A stretch of DNA of 17,279 bases from CAZCZU01 sp964503475 (GTDB lineage: Bacteria; Pseudomonadota; Zetaproteobacteria; Mariprofundales; Mariprofundaceae). Shown here piece by piece: positions 1-6,533 of the stretch. Position 1 is the first letter of the stretch. The number at the start of each line of letters is the position of its first letter. Position numbers and translations under genes: made by a program. The stretch is from the NCBI GenBank assembly GCA_964503475.1, contig CAZCZU010000047.1, positions 1 through 17,279 of the forward strand, given 5' to 3'. Below the pieces are notes generated by a model. The model had not been told where the DNA came from and ran no database searches. It was given only the letters and a program-made list of their open reading frames with translations.

Positions 1-49
1 GCCGGCAGAAAGATTTAACGCCTGTGTTGCATCGACCGCTTGAACCGAA

Positions 50-68
50 GGCCAAAAGCGGACATTCG
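50..68 (+). repeat. Left copy of 19-bp inverted repeat
   Basis: Its core reads GGCCAAAAGCGGAC. It matches the reverse complement of 515-533 with one mismatch (18 of 19). Both copies also have GGCTAA a few bases away on the outer-equivalent side. The pair brackets the Coa1-like gene. It could be the ends of a small mobile segment, an integron-type recombination site, or copies of a dispersed genomic repeat; the window cannot tell which. Confidence 0.55.
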
Positions 69-75
69 GGCTAAT

Positions 76-423
76 TCAATTGTTCGAATCGCCTTTTTTG
101 ATCATGTTCATTTTAGTGATGTGCCACTCACCAGCCTCTCTCTTAAGATTGGCAAAAACGGTTAGCGAGTGCTTGCTTCCTGATACAGTCACTTCGAAAG
201 CAGCTTCCCCTGATGGACCGCTGTATTTGACCATATATCCTAACCAACCGAGATGAATGCCAGAAATGTGCCCAGTGTAGTCTCGAATTTCCTGGGACTT
301 CTCGACCGCCTGTTTCATAACTGCAAATGGTTCACTCCTAAGAGCAACTTCATGACCAGCGATGAATGCGATAGGTGTCATGATCACAAACGCAATGAGT
401 CCGTACTTAATTTTCTTGTTCAT
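76..423 (-). CDS. Small membrane-anchored Coa1-like protein
   Basis: Encodes 115 residues. Residues about 7-25 form one hydrophobic N-terminal segment (a membrane anchor or uncleaved signal), and the rest is a small soluble domain. The C-terminal half has the pattern of the bacterial Coa1 family (cytochrome oxidase complex assembly protein 1, PF08695): a Gly-containing hydrophobic start, a GEAAFEV-like strand, an SGSK turn, an LTVFANL strand, then EAGEWHI with the conserved Trp. Family members in bacteria are small inner-membrane proteins of unproven function, so a role in oxidase assembly should not be assumed. I see no clear Shine-Dalgarno before the ATG. The gene stands alone, is AT-richer than the housekeeping genes, and lies between two copies of a 19-bp inverted repeat (50-68 and 515-533), which suggests acquired DNA. 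The family assignment is by eye. Confidence 0.6.
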   Translation of the reverse strand: MNKKIKYGLIAFVIMTPIAFIAGHEVALRSEPFAVMKQAVEKSQEIRDYTGHISGIHLGWLGYMVKYSGPSGEAAFEVTVSGSKHSLTVFANLKREAGEWHITKMNMIKKGDSNN

Positions 424-514
424 GCGCTGATTATTTTATCGCCCGTGAATAACCAATTTTGGTCGATAACAGTCATAGCATTCCCTCTCCAAGGAAGCAT
501 CTTAGCCTAAAAAG

Positions 515-533
515 CGAACGTCCGCTTTTGGCC
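515..533 (-). repeat. Right copy of 19-bp inverted repeat
   Basis: This is the reverse complement of 50-68 with one mismatch. This copy also lies in a local hairpin (510-516 pairing with 523-529, seven base pairs, A-rich left arm and T-rich right arm), which could end transcription in either direction. It is upstream of the Coa1-like gene's start. Confidence 0.55.
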
Positions 534-560
534 GTTCTAAGCCGGTCGCTTGAGGGGCAA

Positions 561-586
561 TTGCACTAGCTTCCGGATTAGTGCAA
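561..586. terminator. Hairpin downstream of the metallophosphoesterase gene
   Basis: Perfect 8-bp stem (561-568 with 579-586) and a 10-nt loop, 30 bp beyond the stop of the minus-strand metallophosphoesterase gene. The position fits a terminator, but there is no proper T-tract after it, so the role is uncertain. Confidence 0.3.
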
Positions 587-615
587 CGACCTGCTGGTTT
601 GAGGGCTATCTGCAT

Positions 616-1383
616 TCAGGCAAAGACATGCACCCGGCTGCTGCTCATGGACCGGTTCAGGGTCCGGATGTCGCTGTGGGCGGAGAGGGCTGCGATGGAG
701 AGGTGGGCCGAGCTGCTCTTCCTGAGCGCGCGAAATACGGAGCCCGTATCCAGGTAAGCGATATTGCCGAGTTCGATGGAGTGGTTGAGCGGGGTGTGGC
801 CGCAGAAGATACGGTGAATGCCGCGCACACCTGAAATATCGCCGCTCTTGATGCGCTTCCTGCCCCACAGGGCTGATTTGCTTGTTTTGCTATCGCCGGC
901 GCGAATGGCCTCCTTGAATGCCTCCCATTCCATGCCGCACGGCACCTCGGCGTGAAGGATGCCGATCCTGTAGCCATTCGCCTCTTCGACTTCCATGGCG
1001 ATCGGCAGGTTTTGATAGGCCTCGACATGGGTCTTGCGTTGCTCCGGCGTGAGCTTTCTCCACCAGCCGCGCCCCTTCATCCGGGTGAACATCTTCAGCC
1101 AGGGAGAGTCATGAAAGCCGCATTTGGCGTGGAAGTTGATGATCATCTGCTCGTGGTTGCCGCGCACGGCATAAACCCAGGGCTTGGAGAGAAAGGCGAG
1201 CGCCTTGGGTGAATCCGGTCCCCGGTCCACCAGGTCGCCGACCATGAAGAGGCGGTCCTGTGATTTGTCGAATTCGATCTGTTTCAGGGCATGTTTGAGC
1301 GTTTTGTAATCCCCGTGAATATCGTCGACCACGTAATCACGGCCTTGGGTATTGCACGAAAGCTCAAGAACAGAAGCAACCAT
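616..1383 (-). CDS. Metallophosphoesterase, PrpA/PrpB-like serine/threonine protein phosphatase
   Basis: A 255-residue calcineurin-like phosphoesterase. The dinuclear-metal motifs appear in order: DDIHGDY (D21, H23), GDLVDRGP from residue 49 (D50), RGNHE from residue 74 (N76, H77), ILHAEVP (H144) and CGHTPL (H196). The HAEVP and GHTPL blocks are typical of bacterial PrpA/PrpB phosphatases, which are thought to dephosphorylate proteins or small phosphoesters in the cytoplasm; the substrate here is unknown. I chose the ATG at 1383 because AGGAGG lies six bases before it; the adjacent GTG at 1386 would be too close. One oddity: the first motif is DDIHG rather than the usual GDIHG, but the metal ligands remain. 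The gene is monocistronic and divergent from ribF. It may be controlled by an SD-blocking hairpin (1389-1416). Confidence 0.87.
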   Translation of the reverse strand: MVASVLELSCNTQGRDYVVDDIHGDYKTLKHALKQIEFDKSQDRLFMVGDLVDRGPDSPKALAFLSKPWVYAVRGNHEQMIINFHAKCGFHDSPWLKMFTRMKGRGWWRKLTPEQRKTHVEAYQNLPIAMEVEEANGYRIGILHAEVPCGMEWEAFKEAIRAGDSKTSKSALWGRKRIKSGDISGVRGIHRIFCGHTPLNHSIELGNIAYLDTGSVFRALRKSSSAHLSIAALSAHSDIRTLNRSMSSSRVHVFA

Positions 1384-1388
1384 CACGC

Positions 1389-1416
1389 ACCTCCTGTTAC
1401 GAAATAGCGGGGAGGT
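1389..1416 (-). promoter_or_regulatory. SD and possible anti-SD hairpin of the metallophosphoesterase gene
   Basis: On the minus strand the Shine-Dalgarno GGAGGT (1389-1394) has an exact 6-bp complement, ACCTCC, at 1411-1416, 16 nt upstream. Pairing would hide the ribosome site. A 6-bp match can arise by chance, so regulation is only a possibility. The rest of the 1417-1653 gap holds scattered TGCAC-type repeats and no promoter I can support. Confidence 0.4.
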
Positions 1417-1653
1417 CTTTAGCGGGTGATTATTTACCGATGATCAAGCATGCGTCTGTGTGCAATGGCACATCTGTGCACGGACAAATCATTACGGGTC
1501 TGCACATGGCCTTTTAGCCGGTGCCTAAATGCAAATGAACGGCAGGAGTTGGGAGAGAGTTTGGGTCGTTCGGGGAACAGGATGAAAGGCATACATTCAT
1601 TATGTGTACAGCTTTAAGTCGATATTCGGCTTTATAGGCTCTAGTCTTTCGCT

Positions 1654-2598
1654 ATGCACGTTATCCGTTCCTGCTCCGAGGCGGCGAAAGCCACCGATCT
1701 TCACGGCGGCGCCATCACCGTCGGCAACTTCGATGGCGTTCACCTGGGCCATGAGCAGGTGCTGGCCGAGACACGCGGTCATGCCCTGGATGTCGGCGGC
1801 CCTGCGGTGGCCGTGACCTTCGAGCCGCACCCGCGTGCCGTGCTCTATCCGGAGGAGGCGCCGCGCCGGCTGGGTCGGTTGCATGAGCGCCTGGAACTGC
1901 TGGGAAAATCGGGGATCGACGGGACCCTGCTGCTCCATTTCAACAGGGAGATCGCCGAGTGGCCGGCCGATGAGTTCGTGCGCCGGCTGCATAAGTCGTT
2001 CCGCTTCAAACATATCCATGTCGGTTACGATTTCGCTTTCGGTCATAACCGGGCCGGTAATGTCGAGGTGCTGCGCAAGCTGGGCGAGGAGCTCGGATTC
2101 ACGGTGACCGAGGCATCCGCCTTCGAACTGCAGGGGGCGGTGGTCTCCTCCAGCCGTATCCGTTCGGCCATCGAGGCGGCCGATTTCCGCCTGGTCGAGT
2201 CGCTGCTCGGTCGCCCCTACACGATCTCGGGTCACATCGGCCATGGCGAGAAGCGGGGACGCGAGATGGGCTTCCCGACCGCCAACATCGATGTAGAGGA
2301 TCTGGCCCACCCGCCGGTCGGCATCTATGCGGTGACGGCTGAAAGCGACGATGGCCGCACATGGGATGGTGCCGCCTACCTCGGCTATCGCCCGACCTTC
2401 AACGGCCGCACGCTGCTGCTGGAGACCCACCTGTTCGACGATTCGCCCGATCTCTACAAGCATCGTCTCACCGTCACCTTCGTGGAGCGGGTACGCGAGG
2501 ACCGTGCCTTCAAGGGCGCGGAGGACCTGGCGCAGCAGATTGCTGACGACTGCGACAAGGCGCGGGAAATTCTGGCACGGCACCGTAAACAGGGCTGA
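1654..2598 (+). CDS. ribF: Bifunctional riboflavin kinase / FMN adenylyltransferase
   Basis: A 314-residue enzyme (usual length about 305-320) that phosphorylates riboflavin to FMN and then adenylates FMN to FAD in the cytoplasm. The N-terminal nucleotidyltransferase domain (about 18-180) has GNFDGVHLGH at 24-33, TFEPHPR at 55-61 and VSSSRIR at 164-170. The C-terminal flavokinase domain (about 185-310) has GHGEKRGREMGFPTAN, with the PTAN loop at 208-211, then GIYAV, RPTF at 246-249 and the catalytic-type Glu in LETHLFD (E257). The ATG at 1654 gives the expected N terminus, but no strong SD precedes it. ribF-ileS-lspA is a classic proteobacterial order. Here ribF is separated from ileS by an unusually long (286-bp) structured gap, so ileS may have its own promoter. 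Confidence 0.97.
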   Translation: MHVIRSCSEAAKATDLHGGAITVGNFDGVHLGHEQVLAETRGHALDVGGPAVAVTFEPHPRAVLYPEEAPRRLGRLHERLELLGKSGIDGTLLLHFNREIAEWPADEFVRRLHKSFRFKHIHVGYDFAFGHNRAGNVEVLRKLGEELGFTVTEASAFELQGAVVSSSRIRSAIEAADFRLVESLLGRPYTISGHIGHGEKRGREMGFPTANIDVEDLAHPPVGIYAVTAESDDGRTWDGAAYLGYRPTFNGRTLLLETHLFDDSPDLYKHRLTVTFVERVREDRAFKGAEDLAQQIADDCDKAREILARHRKQG

Positions 2599-2631
2599 TC
2601 CGCAGCATTCGCAAAAAAAGCGTTTGCGGAA

Positions 2632-2660
2632 AAGACAAAAAGCCTGAAATTCCCTATCCT
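2632..2660 (+). promoter_or_regulatory. Candidate promoter for ileS
   Basis: AAGACA (2632-2637) and TATCCT (2655-2660) are separated by exactly 17 bp. Each matches four of six bases of the sigma-70 consensus. A GC-rich stretch (TCGCGACC) follows the -10, like the discriminators of stringently controlled promoters. A start near 2667 would place all the leader hairpins in the transcript. Seen by eye only. Confidence 0.4.
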
Positions 2661-2666
2661 TCGCGA

Positions 2667-2884
2667 CCGGACAGGTGCAACCCCATGAAACTGAGCTCGC
2701 CTGTTCCGTAGGATCGCTGCTGGAATGCAGAGATTCTACGCGGGCTATGGAGTGCCCGCCAAAATTGATAACGGAAGTTATTAATTTTGAGAGCCGGCTC
2801 GAAACCGCGTTTTGAGTCGGCGTTCTGATTTCTGGCAGGATGCCAAATAATCAGTATCTCCAAAGATTTCGCGGGAGAATTACC
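2667..2884 (+). promoter_or_regulatory. Highly structured leader RNA candidate upstream of ileS
   Basis: The ribF-ileS gap folds on paper into consecutive stem-loops with almost no spacer: 2668-2675 with 2700-2708 (one bulge); 2708-2720 with 2727-2739 (12 of 13 paired); 2740-2745 with 2754-2759 (GC only); 2761-2772 with 2777-2788 (12 bp, one G-U, GGAA tetraloop); 2793-2805 with 2809-2821 (13 bp, two G-U); and 2825-2830 with 2849-2854, enclosing 2833-2837 with 2841-2845. A final pairing of TCTCC (2857-2861) with GGAGA (2874-2878) would cover the ileS ribosome site. An 8-codon ORF (2685-2711, MKLSSPVP) with AGG nine bases upstream lies in the first loop. I do not recognise a known family; a translational control element is inferred. 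Confidence 0.6.
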
Positions 2885-2887
2885 TTG
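2873..2887 (+). promoter_or_regulatory. Ribosome-binding site deciding the TTG start of ileS
   Basis: GGGAGA at 2873-2878 sits six to seven bases before a TTG at 2885-2887. The protein that follows (MSDQKQDSFDYRPTVFLP) matches usual IleS N termini. The ATG at 2840 has only a GGCAGG-like site directly abutting it, lies in the loop of a leader hairpin, and would add 15 residues not expected for IleS. Confidence 0.75.
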
Positions 2888-5671
2888 TCGGACCAGAAAC
2901 AGGACTCATTCGATTATCGCCCCACCGTCTTCCTGCCGAAGACCGATTTTCCGATGCGCGGCGGCCTGCCGACTTCGGAGCCGAAGCGGCTTGAGCAGTG
3001 GGATGCGGAAGAGCTCTACGAGCAGATTCGCGCGGCGCGCAAGGGTGCGCCGAAGTTCGTGCTGCACGATGGCCCGCCGTATGCCAACGGCAACATCCAT
3101 ATCGGCCATGCCGTCAACAAGGTGCTGAAGGATATCGTCGTCCGCTCCCGCACGATGATGGGCTTCGATGCACCGTACGTGCCGGGCTGGGATTGCCATG
3201 GCCTGCCGATCGAGCTCAAGGTCGAGGAGCAGTTCAAGAAGGCGAAGCGCGGCAAGGATGATGTGTCGCCGGACGAGTTCCGCAAGGCGTGTCGCGACTA
3301 TGCCAAGGGCCAGATCGATATCCAGCGCGAGGAGTTCCAGCGCCTGGGCGTGATCGGTAACTGGCAGCAGCCGTACGTGACCATGGACTACAAATTCGAG
3401 GCGGACACGGTGCGCGAAGTGGGCCGCTTCCTGGCCAACGGCGGCCTCTATAAGGGGGCGAAGCCGGTGCACTGGTGCGTCTCCTGTACCACGGCCCTGG
3501 CCGAGGCCGAAGTGGAGTATGAGGATCACACCTCCCACTCGATCTATGTGAAGTTCGCCGCCGGAGAGGACCTGAGCGACGTCGACCCGGCTCTGAGCGG
3601 CAAGGTCTCCTCCGTCATCTGGACGACCACCCCGTGGACGATTCCCGCCAACCTGGCCATCTCGATGGGCCCGGATATCGAGTATTCGGCCGTGAAAATC
3701 ACGGATGCGGGCGAGAACGCCAACCTGGAGACGGGTGAGATCCTGATCCTGGCCGAGGACCTGCGCGTCGGTGTCATGGAAGCCGTCGGTGCAAGCGGTG
3801 AGGTTGTGGCCCGCTTCAACGGCACAGCCCTTGAAAACCGCAAGTTCCGCCATCCCTATCTCGATCAGGATGCCCCGATCCTGGTCGGCACGCATGTGAC
3901 CCTCGATGCCGGTACGGGTGCTGTGCACACCGCTCCCGGCCATGGCCAGGAGGATTACGAGATCGGCCGTACCTATGGCCTCGCGGCCTACAACCCGGTC
4001 GATGATGCCGGCCTCTTTGTTGAGGGCACGCCGGTCGTGGCCGGCCACCATGTCTACAAGGCCAATGCCGTGGTGATCGAGTATCTGCAGAACTGCGGTG
4101 CCCTGCTGGAGACGAGCGAGATCCGCCACTCCTATCCGCACTGCTGGCGCTGTCACAAGCCGCTGATCTTCCGCGCCACGCCGCAGTGGTTCATCTCGAT
4201 GGACAACAACGATCTGCGCGACAAGGCGTTGAAGGCGATCAGCGAAACCACCTGGACCCCGGAGTGGGGCGAGAACCGTATCCGCTCGATGGTCGAGCAG
4301 CGCCCGGACTGGTGTGTTTCGCGCCAGCGCAGCTGGGGTGTGCCGATCACCATCATTCGTTGCAACAGCTGCCAGTCGCATGCCGTCACCACCCCCGAAC
4401 TGGTCGAGGGTGTCGCCAGGCAGGTCGAGGAGGGCGGTGCCGACGTCTGGTTCTCGAAAGATATCTCCGCCTTCCTGCCGGCCGATGCCACATGCCCGGA
4501 TTGCGGCGGCAGCGACTTCGTTAAGGAGACCGACATCCTCGATGTCTGGTTCGATTCCGGCTCCACGCATGCCTGCGTGCTGGAGCATCGCGACGAGCTG
4601 GCGACACCGGCCGATCTCTATCTGGAGGGCTCCGATCAGCATCGTGGCTGGTTCCAGTCCTCGCTATTGGAGAGCATAGGTACGCGCGGCGTCGCGCCGT
4701 TCAAGGGTGTGCTGACGCACGGCTTCGTGGTCGATAAGAACGGCAACAAGATGTCCAAGTCGAAGGGCAACGTGGTTGCGCCGCAGAAGATCATCCAGCA
4801 GATGGGTGCCGATATCCTGCGCCTGTGGATCTCCTCCAGCGACTACTCGGCCGATATCCGTATCTCCGATGAGATTCTCAAGCAGCTGGCCGAATCCTAC
4901 CGCCGTATCCGCAATACCGTGCGTTTCCTGCTCGGTAACCTGGATGGCTTCGATCCGGCGAAGGATGTCGTGCCGATGGCCGAGCGCCAGCCGCTCGACC
5001 AGTGGGCGGCGCATCGTCTTGCCCAGGTGGCACGCAATGTGAACGAGGCCTACGAGGGCTATCAGTTCCACCGCATCCACCAGGAGGTGCACAACTTCTG
5101 CTCCGTCGATCTCGGCGGCTTCTACCTGGATGTGGTCAAGGATCGTATCTACTGCGATGTGCCGGAGTCGGGCCGCCGCCGTTCGGCGCGGGCGACGATC
5201 TACGAGATCGCCGATACGCTGATCCGCCTGGTGGCACCGGTATTGCCGTTCACGGCCGAAGAGGCGTGGCAGTACCTGCCGGCCTCGGACAGCGGCAGCA
5301 TCCATCTGCAGGAGTTCGCCAGTGTGAACGATGTGCAGATCGACGAGGCGGCCTGGGAGCGCTTCTTCGCCATCCGCGAGCAGGTGAACACGGCTCTGGA
5401 TGTGGCCAAGAAGGATAAGGTGGTCGGCTCCTCGATCGCCGCGGCCGTGCATGTGCCGGGCCTTGAAGCAGACCTGGCCGAGCAGCTGGGCGAGAGCTTC
5501 GAGCAGCTGCTGCTCGTGGCGCGTGCCACACCGGGCGAGCATCTGCGTGTCGAGGCGCACGCAGGTGTGAAGTGTCCGCGCTGCTGGGTGGTCGGTGAGC
5601 CGGCCGATAGCACGGATGCCACGCACAGCGAGCTCTGCCCGCGCTGTTACGAGGTGGTGGAAGCCGCCTGA
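2885..5671 (+). CDS. ileS: Isoleucyl-tRNA synthetase
   Basis: From the TTG at 2885 the product is 928 residues, a normal bacterial length. It charges tRNA-Ile with isoleucine in the cytoplasm and edits misactivated valine. Seen in order: PPYANGNIHIGH with the class I HIGH motif at 72-75; the CP1 editing domain in the middle third (TTPWTIPANLAI, GTGAVHTAPGHGQEDYEIG); DVWFDSG; KMSKS at 622-626; the anticodon-binding helical domain; and a C-terminal zinc finger with CPRC at 897-900 and CPRC at 918-921. The zinc-finger type and sequence indicate a type 1 proteobacterial enzyme, the mupirocin-sensitive class by family knowledge. The stop codon overlaps the lspA start by one base (TGATG), so the two are translationally coupled. 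It follows a long structured leader that may control translation. Confidence 0.97.
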   Translation: MSDQKQDSFDYRPTVFLPKTDFPMRGGLPTSEPKRLEQWDAEELYEQIRAARKGAPKFVLHDGPPYANGNIHIGHAVNKVLKDIVVRSRTMMGFDAPYVPGWDCHGLPIELKVEEQFKKAKRGKDDVSPDEFRKACRDYAKGQIDIQREEFQRLGVIGNWQQPYVTMDYKFEADTVREVGRFLANGGLYKGAKPVHWCVSCTTALAEAEVEYEDHTSHSIYVKFAAGEDLSDVDPALSGKVSSVIWTTTPWTIPANLAISMGPDIEYSAVKITDAGENANLETGEILILAEDLRVGVMEAVGASGEVVARFNGTALENRKFRHPYLDQDAPILVGTHVTLDAGTGAVHTAPGHGQEDYEIGRTYGLAAYNPVDDAGLFVEGTPVVAGHHVYKANAVVIEYLQNCGALLETSEIRHSYPHCWRCHKPLIFRATPQWFISMDNNDLRDKALKAISETTWTPEWGENRIRSMVEQRPDWCVSRQRSWGVPITIIRCNSCQSHAVTTPELVEGVARQVEEGGADVWFSKDISAFLPADATCPDCGGSDFVKETDILDVWFDSGSTHACVLEHRDELATPADLYLEGSDQHRGWFQSSLLESIGTRGVAPFKGVLTHGFVVDKNGNKMSKSKGNVVAPQKIIQQMGADILRLWISSSDYSADIRISDEILKQLAESYRRIRNTVRFLLGNLDGFDPAKDVVPMAERQPLDQWAAHRLAQVARNVNEAYEGYQFHRIHQEVHNFCSVDLGGFYLDVVKDRIYCDVPESGRRRSARATIYEIADTLIRLVAPVLPFTAEEAWQYLPASDSGSIHLQEFASVNDVQIDEAAWERFFAIREQVNTALDVAKKDKVVGSSIAAAVHVPGLEADLAEQLGESFEQLLLVARATPGEHLRVEAHAGVKCPRCWVVGEPADSTDATHSELCPRCYEVVEAA

Positions 5672-6153
5672 TGACGCGTACTGCTATGCAGGTCGGCCTG
5701 CTCATCCTGTTGGTGGCGGCCGACCAGCTGACCAAGTGGTGGATTGCCCAGCAATCGCTGAGCCTGCACATCACCGTTATCGACGGATTCTTCAATATCG
5801 TGCATGCGCGCAACTACGGCGTGGCCTTCTCGATGTTCGCCGACTGGGATCACCAGTGGCGTACCGGCATGCTGATCGGCATCACCACCGGTATCGCCAT
5901 CGCGGTGGCGGCCTGGTGGTGGCATGAGCGGCGCAGGGCTGGCCCCGAGTCGTGGCTGCTGGTGATGATCCTGGCCGGTGCTATCGGCAACATCTGGGAT
6001 CGCCTGCAGCTCGGTTACGTGGTCGATTTCGTGCAGTGGTATGTGGTGATCGGTGGCCAGGGCTATTACTGGCCCGCCTTCAACATCGCCGACTCCTGTA
6101 TCTCGGTGGCGGTGGTGCTGCTAGTCTTCTTCAGTTTCTGCAAACAGGACTGA
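5671..6153 (+). CDS. lspA: Lipoprotein signal peptidase (signal peptidase II)
   Basis: A 160-residue inner-membrane aspartic protease that removes signal peptides from diacylglyceryl-modified prolipoproteins. Four hydrophobic segments are visible (about 7-25, 66-84, 96-108 and 138-156). Family motifs: DQLTKWW near the N terminus; NYGVAFSMF (48-56); GNIWDRLQLGYVVDF (106-120) with catalytic D119; and FNIADS (137-142) with catalytic D141. The ATG overlaps the ileS stop. An alternative ATG at 5686 would remove five residues. The gene ends 16 bp from the convergent 82-residue gene. No fkpB or ispH follows, so the usual gammaproteobacterial run is cut short here. Confidence 0.96.
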   Translation: MTRTAMQVGLLILLVAADQLTKWWIAQQSLSLHITVIDGFFNIVHARNYGVAFSMFADWDHQWRTGMLIGITTGIAIAVAAWWWHERRRAGPESWLLVMILAGAIGNIWDRLQLGYVVDFVQWYVVIGGQGYYWPAFNIADSCISVAVVLLVFFSFCKQD

Positions 6154-6169
6154 CGCCTGAGGAAGGCTC

Positions 6170-6418
6170 CTACTCCAGCGAGATGATGATCCGCTGGTTC
6201 TTCTTGTGTTCCTCAACCTCCAGCAGGTGGCCATGCGCCTCGGGATTCTCAGAAAGCTCGATGATCTCCTCGAAATCGATGCCCTGATCGAGCAGCAGCT
6301 CCATCGCCTTCTTCGGAATCAGCTTTGAGGCGATTCTCAGAACACCGCCGGGAATGGTAACTGTCGTGTCGGGTGCCGGGTCATCACCCTTGAATATCCT
6401 GATCTTCAAGTCAGCCAT
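6170..6418 (-). CDS. Small protein with YvlB/DUF2089-type SHOCT-like domain
   Basis: Encodes 82 residues with no signal or membrane segment. The order is: a short basic strand (LKIRIFKGDD), VTIPGGVLRIASKLIPKKAM, a GIDFEEIIELSE helix, HGHLLEVEE and a final IIISLE strand. This matches the plan of the SHOCT-like domain found at the N terminus of YvlB/LiaX and the C terminus of DUF2089 proteins (an IPxxLxxxxxKLIPKxA helix, then GIDxxEIxEL, then a strand pair). The function of stand-alone copies is unknown; the domain often occurs in regulatory or envelope-stress proteins. I chose the ATG at 6418 because GGAGGT lies eight bases before it; the ATG at 6424 would be two bases from it. It converges on lspA and lies downstream of the broken DUF262 gene. 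Confidence 0.65.
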   Translation of the reverse strand: MADLKIRIFKGDDPAPDTTVTIPGGVLRIASKLIPKKAMELLLDQGIDFEEIIELSENPEAHGHLLEVEEHKKNQRIIISLE

Positions 6419-6441
6419 GACCATGCACCTCCAATGAGCAC

Positions 6442-6453
6442 CTTCAATTGAAG
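6442..6453. promoter_or_regulatory. 12-bp perfect palindrome upstream of the 82-residue gene
   Basis: CTTCAATTGAAG lies 23 bp upstream of the ATG at 6418 and just before the Shine-Dalgarno site. A palindrome here could be an operator for a dimeric regulator. The surrounding 6419-6533 gap also has a small hairpin (6461-6465 with 6471-6475). No promoter is convincing. Confidence 0.25.
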
Positions 6454-6533
6454 TGGTACGTTGCCGAAAGGGCAAGGGTAACCGATACAAATATCGGGCT
6501 AATGGCCAAAAAAGGACTTGCAAACGTTGATGG

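Noticed and set aside
2599..2630. Terminator after ribF
   Set aside because: Weak pairings exist around the A-run (CGCAAA with TTTGCG), but the stem is short and no T-tract follows.
2761..2788. TTGATAA resembling the tRNA-Ile anticodon loop (CTGATAA)
   Set aside because: It lies in the paired arm of a hairpin, not in a 7-nt loop, so tRNA mimicry is not supported.
2790..2822. T-box-like ACCGCG in the ileS leader
   Set aside because: The core T-box run needs TGGNACCGCG to bind the tRNA end. Here the bases before ACCGCG are CGAA, the sequence lies in a stable hairpin, and no specifier loop or stem I is recognisable.
2906..4642. Very long antisense open frame opposite ileS
   Set aside because: GC-rich codon bias creates open antisense frames. 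The sense strand has complete IleS motifs, and the antisense translation has no family character.
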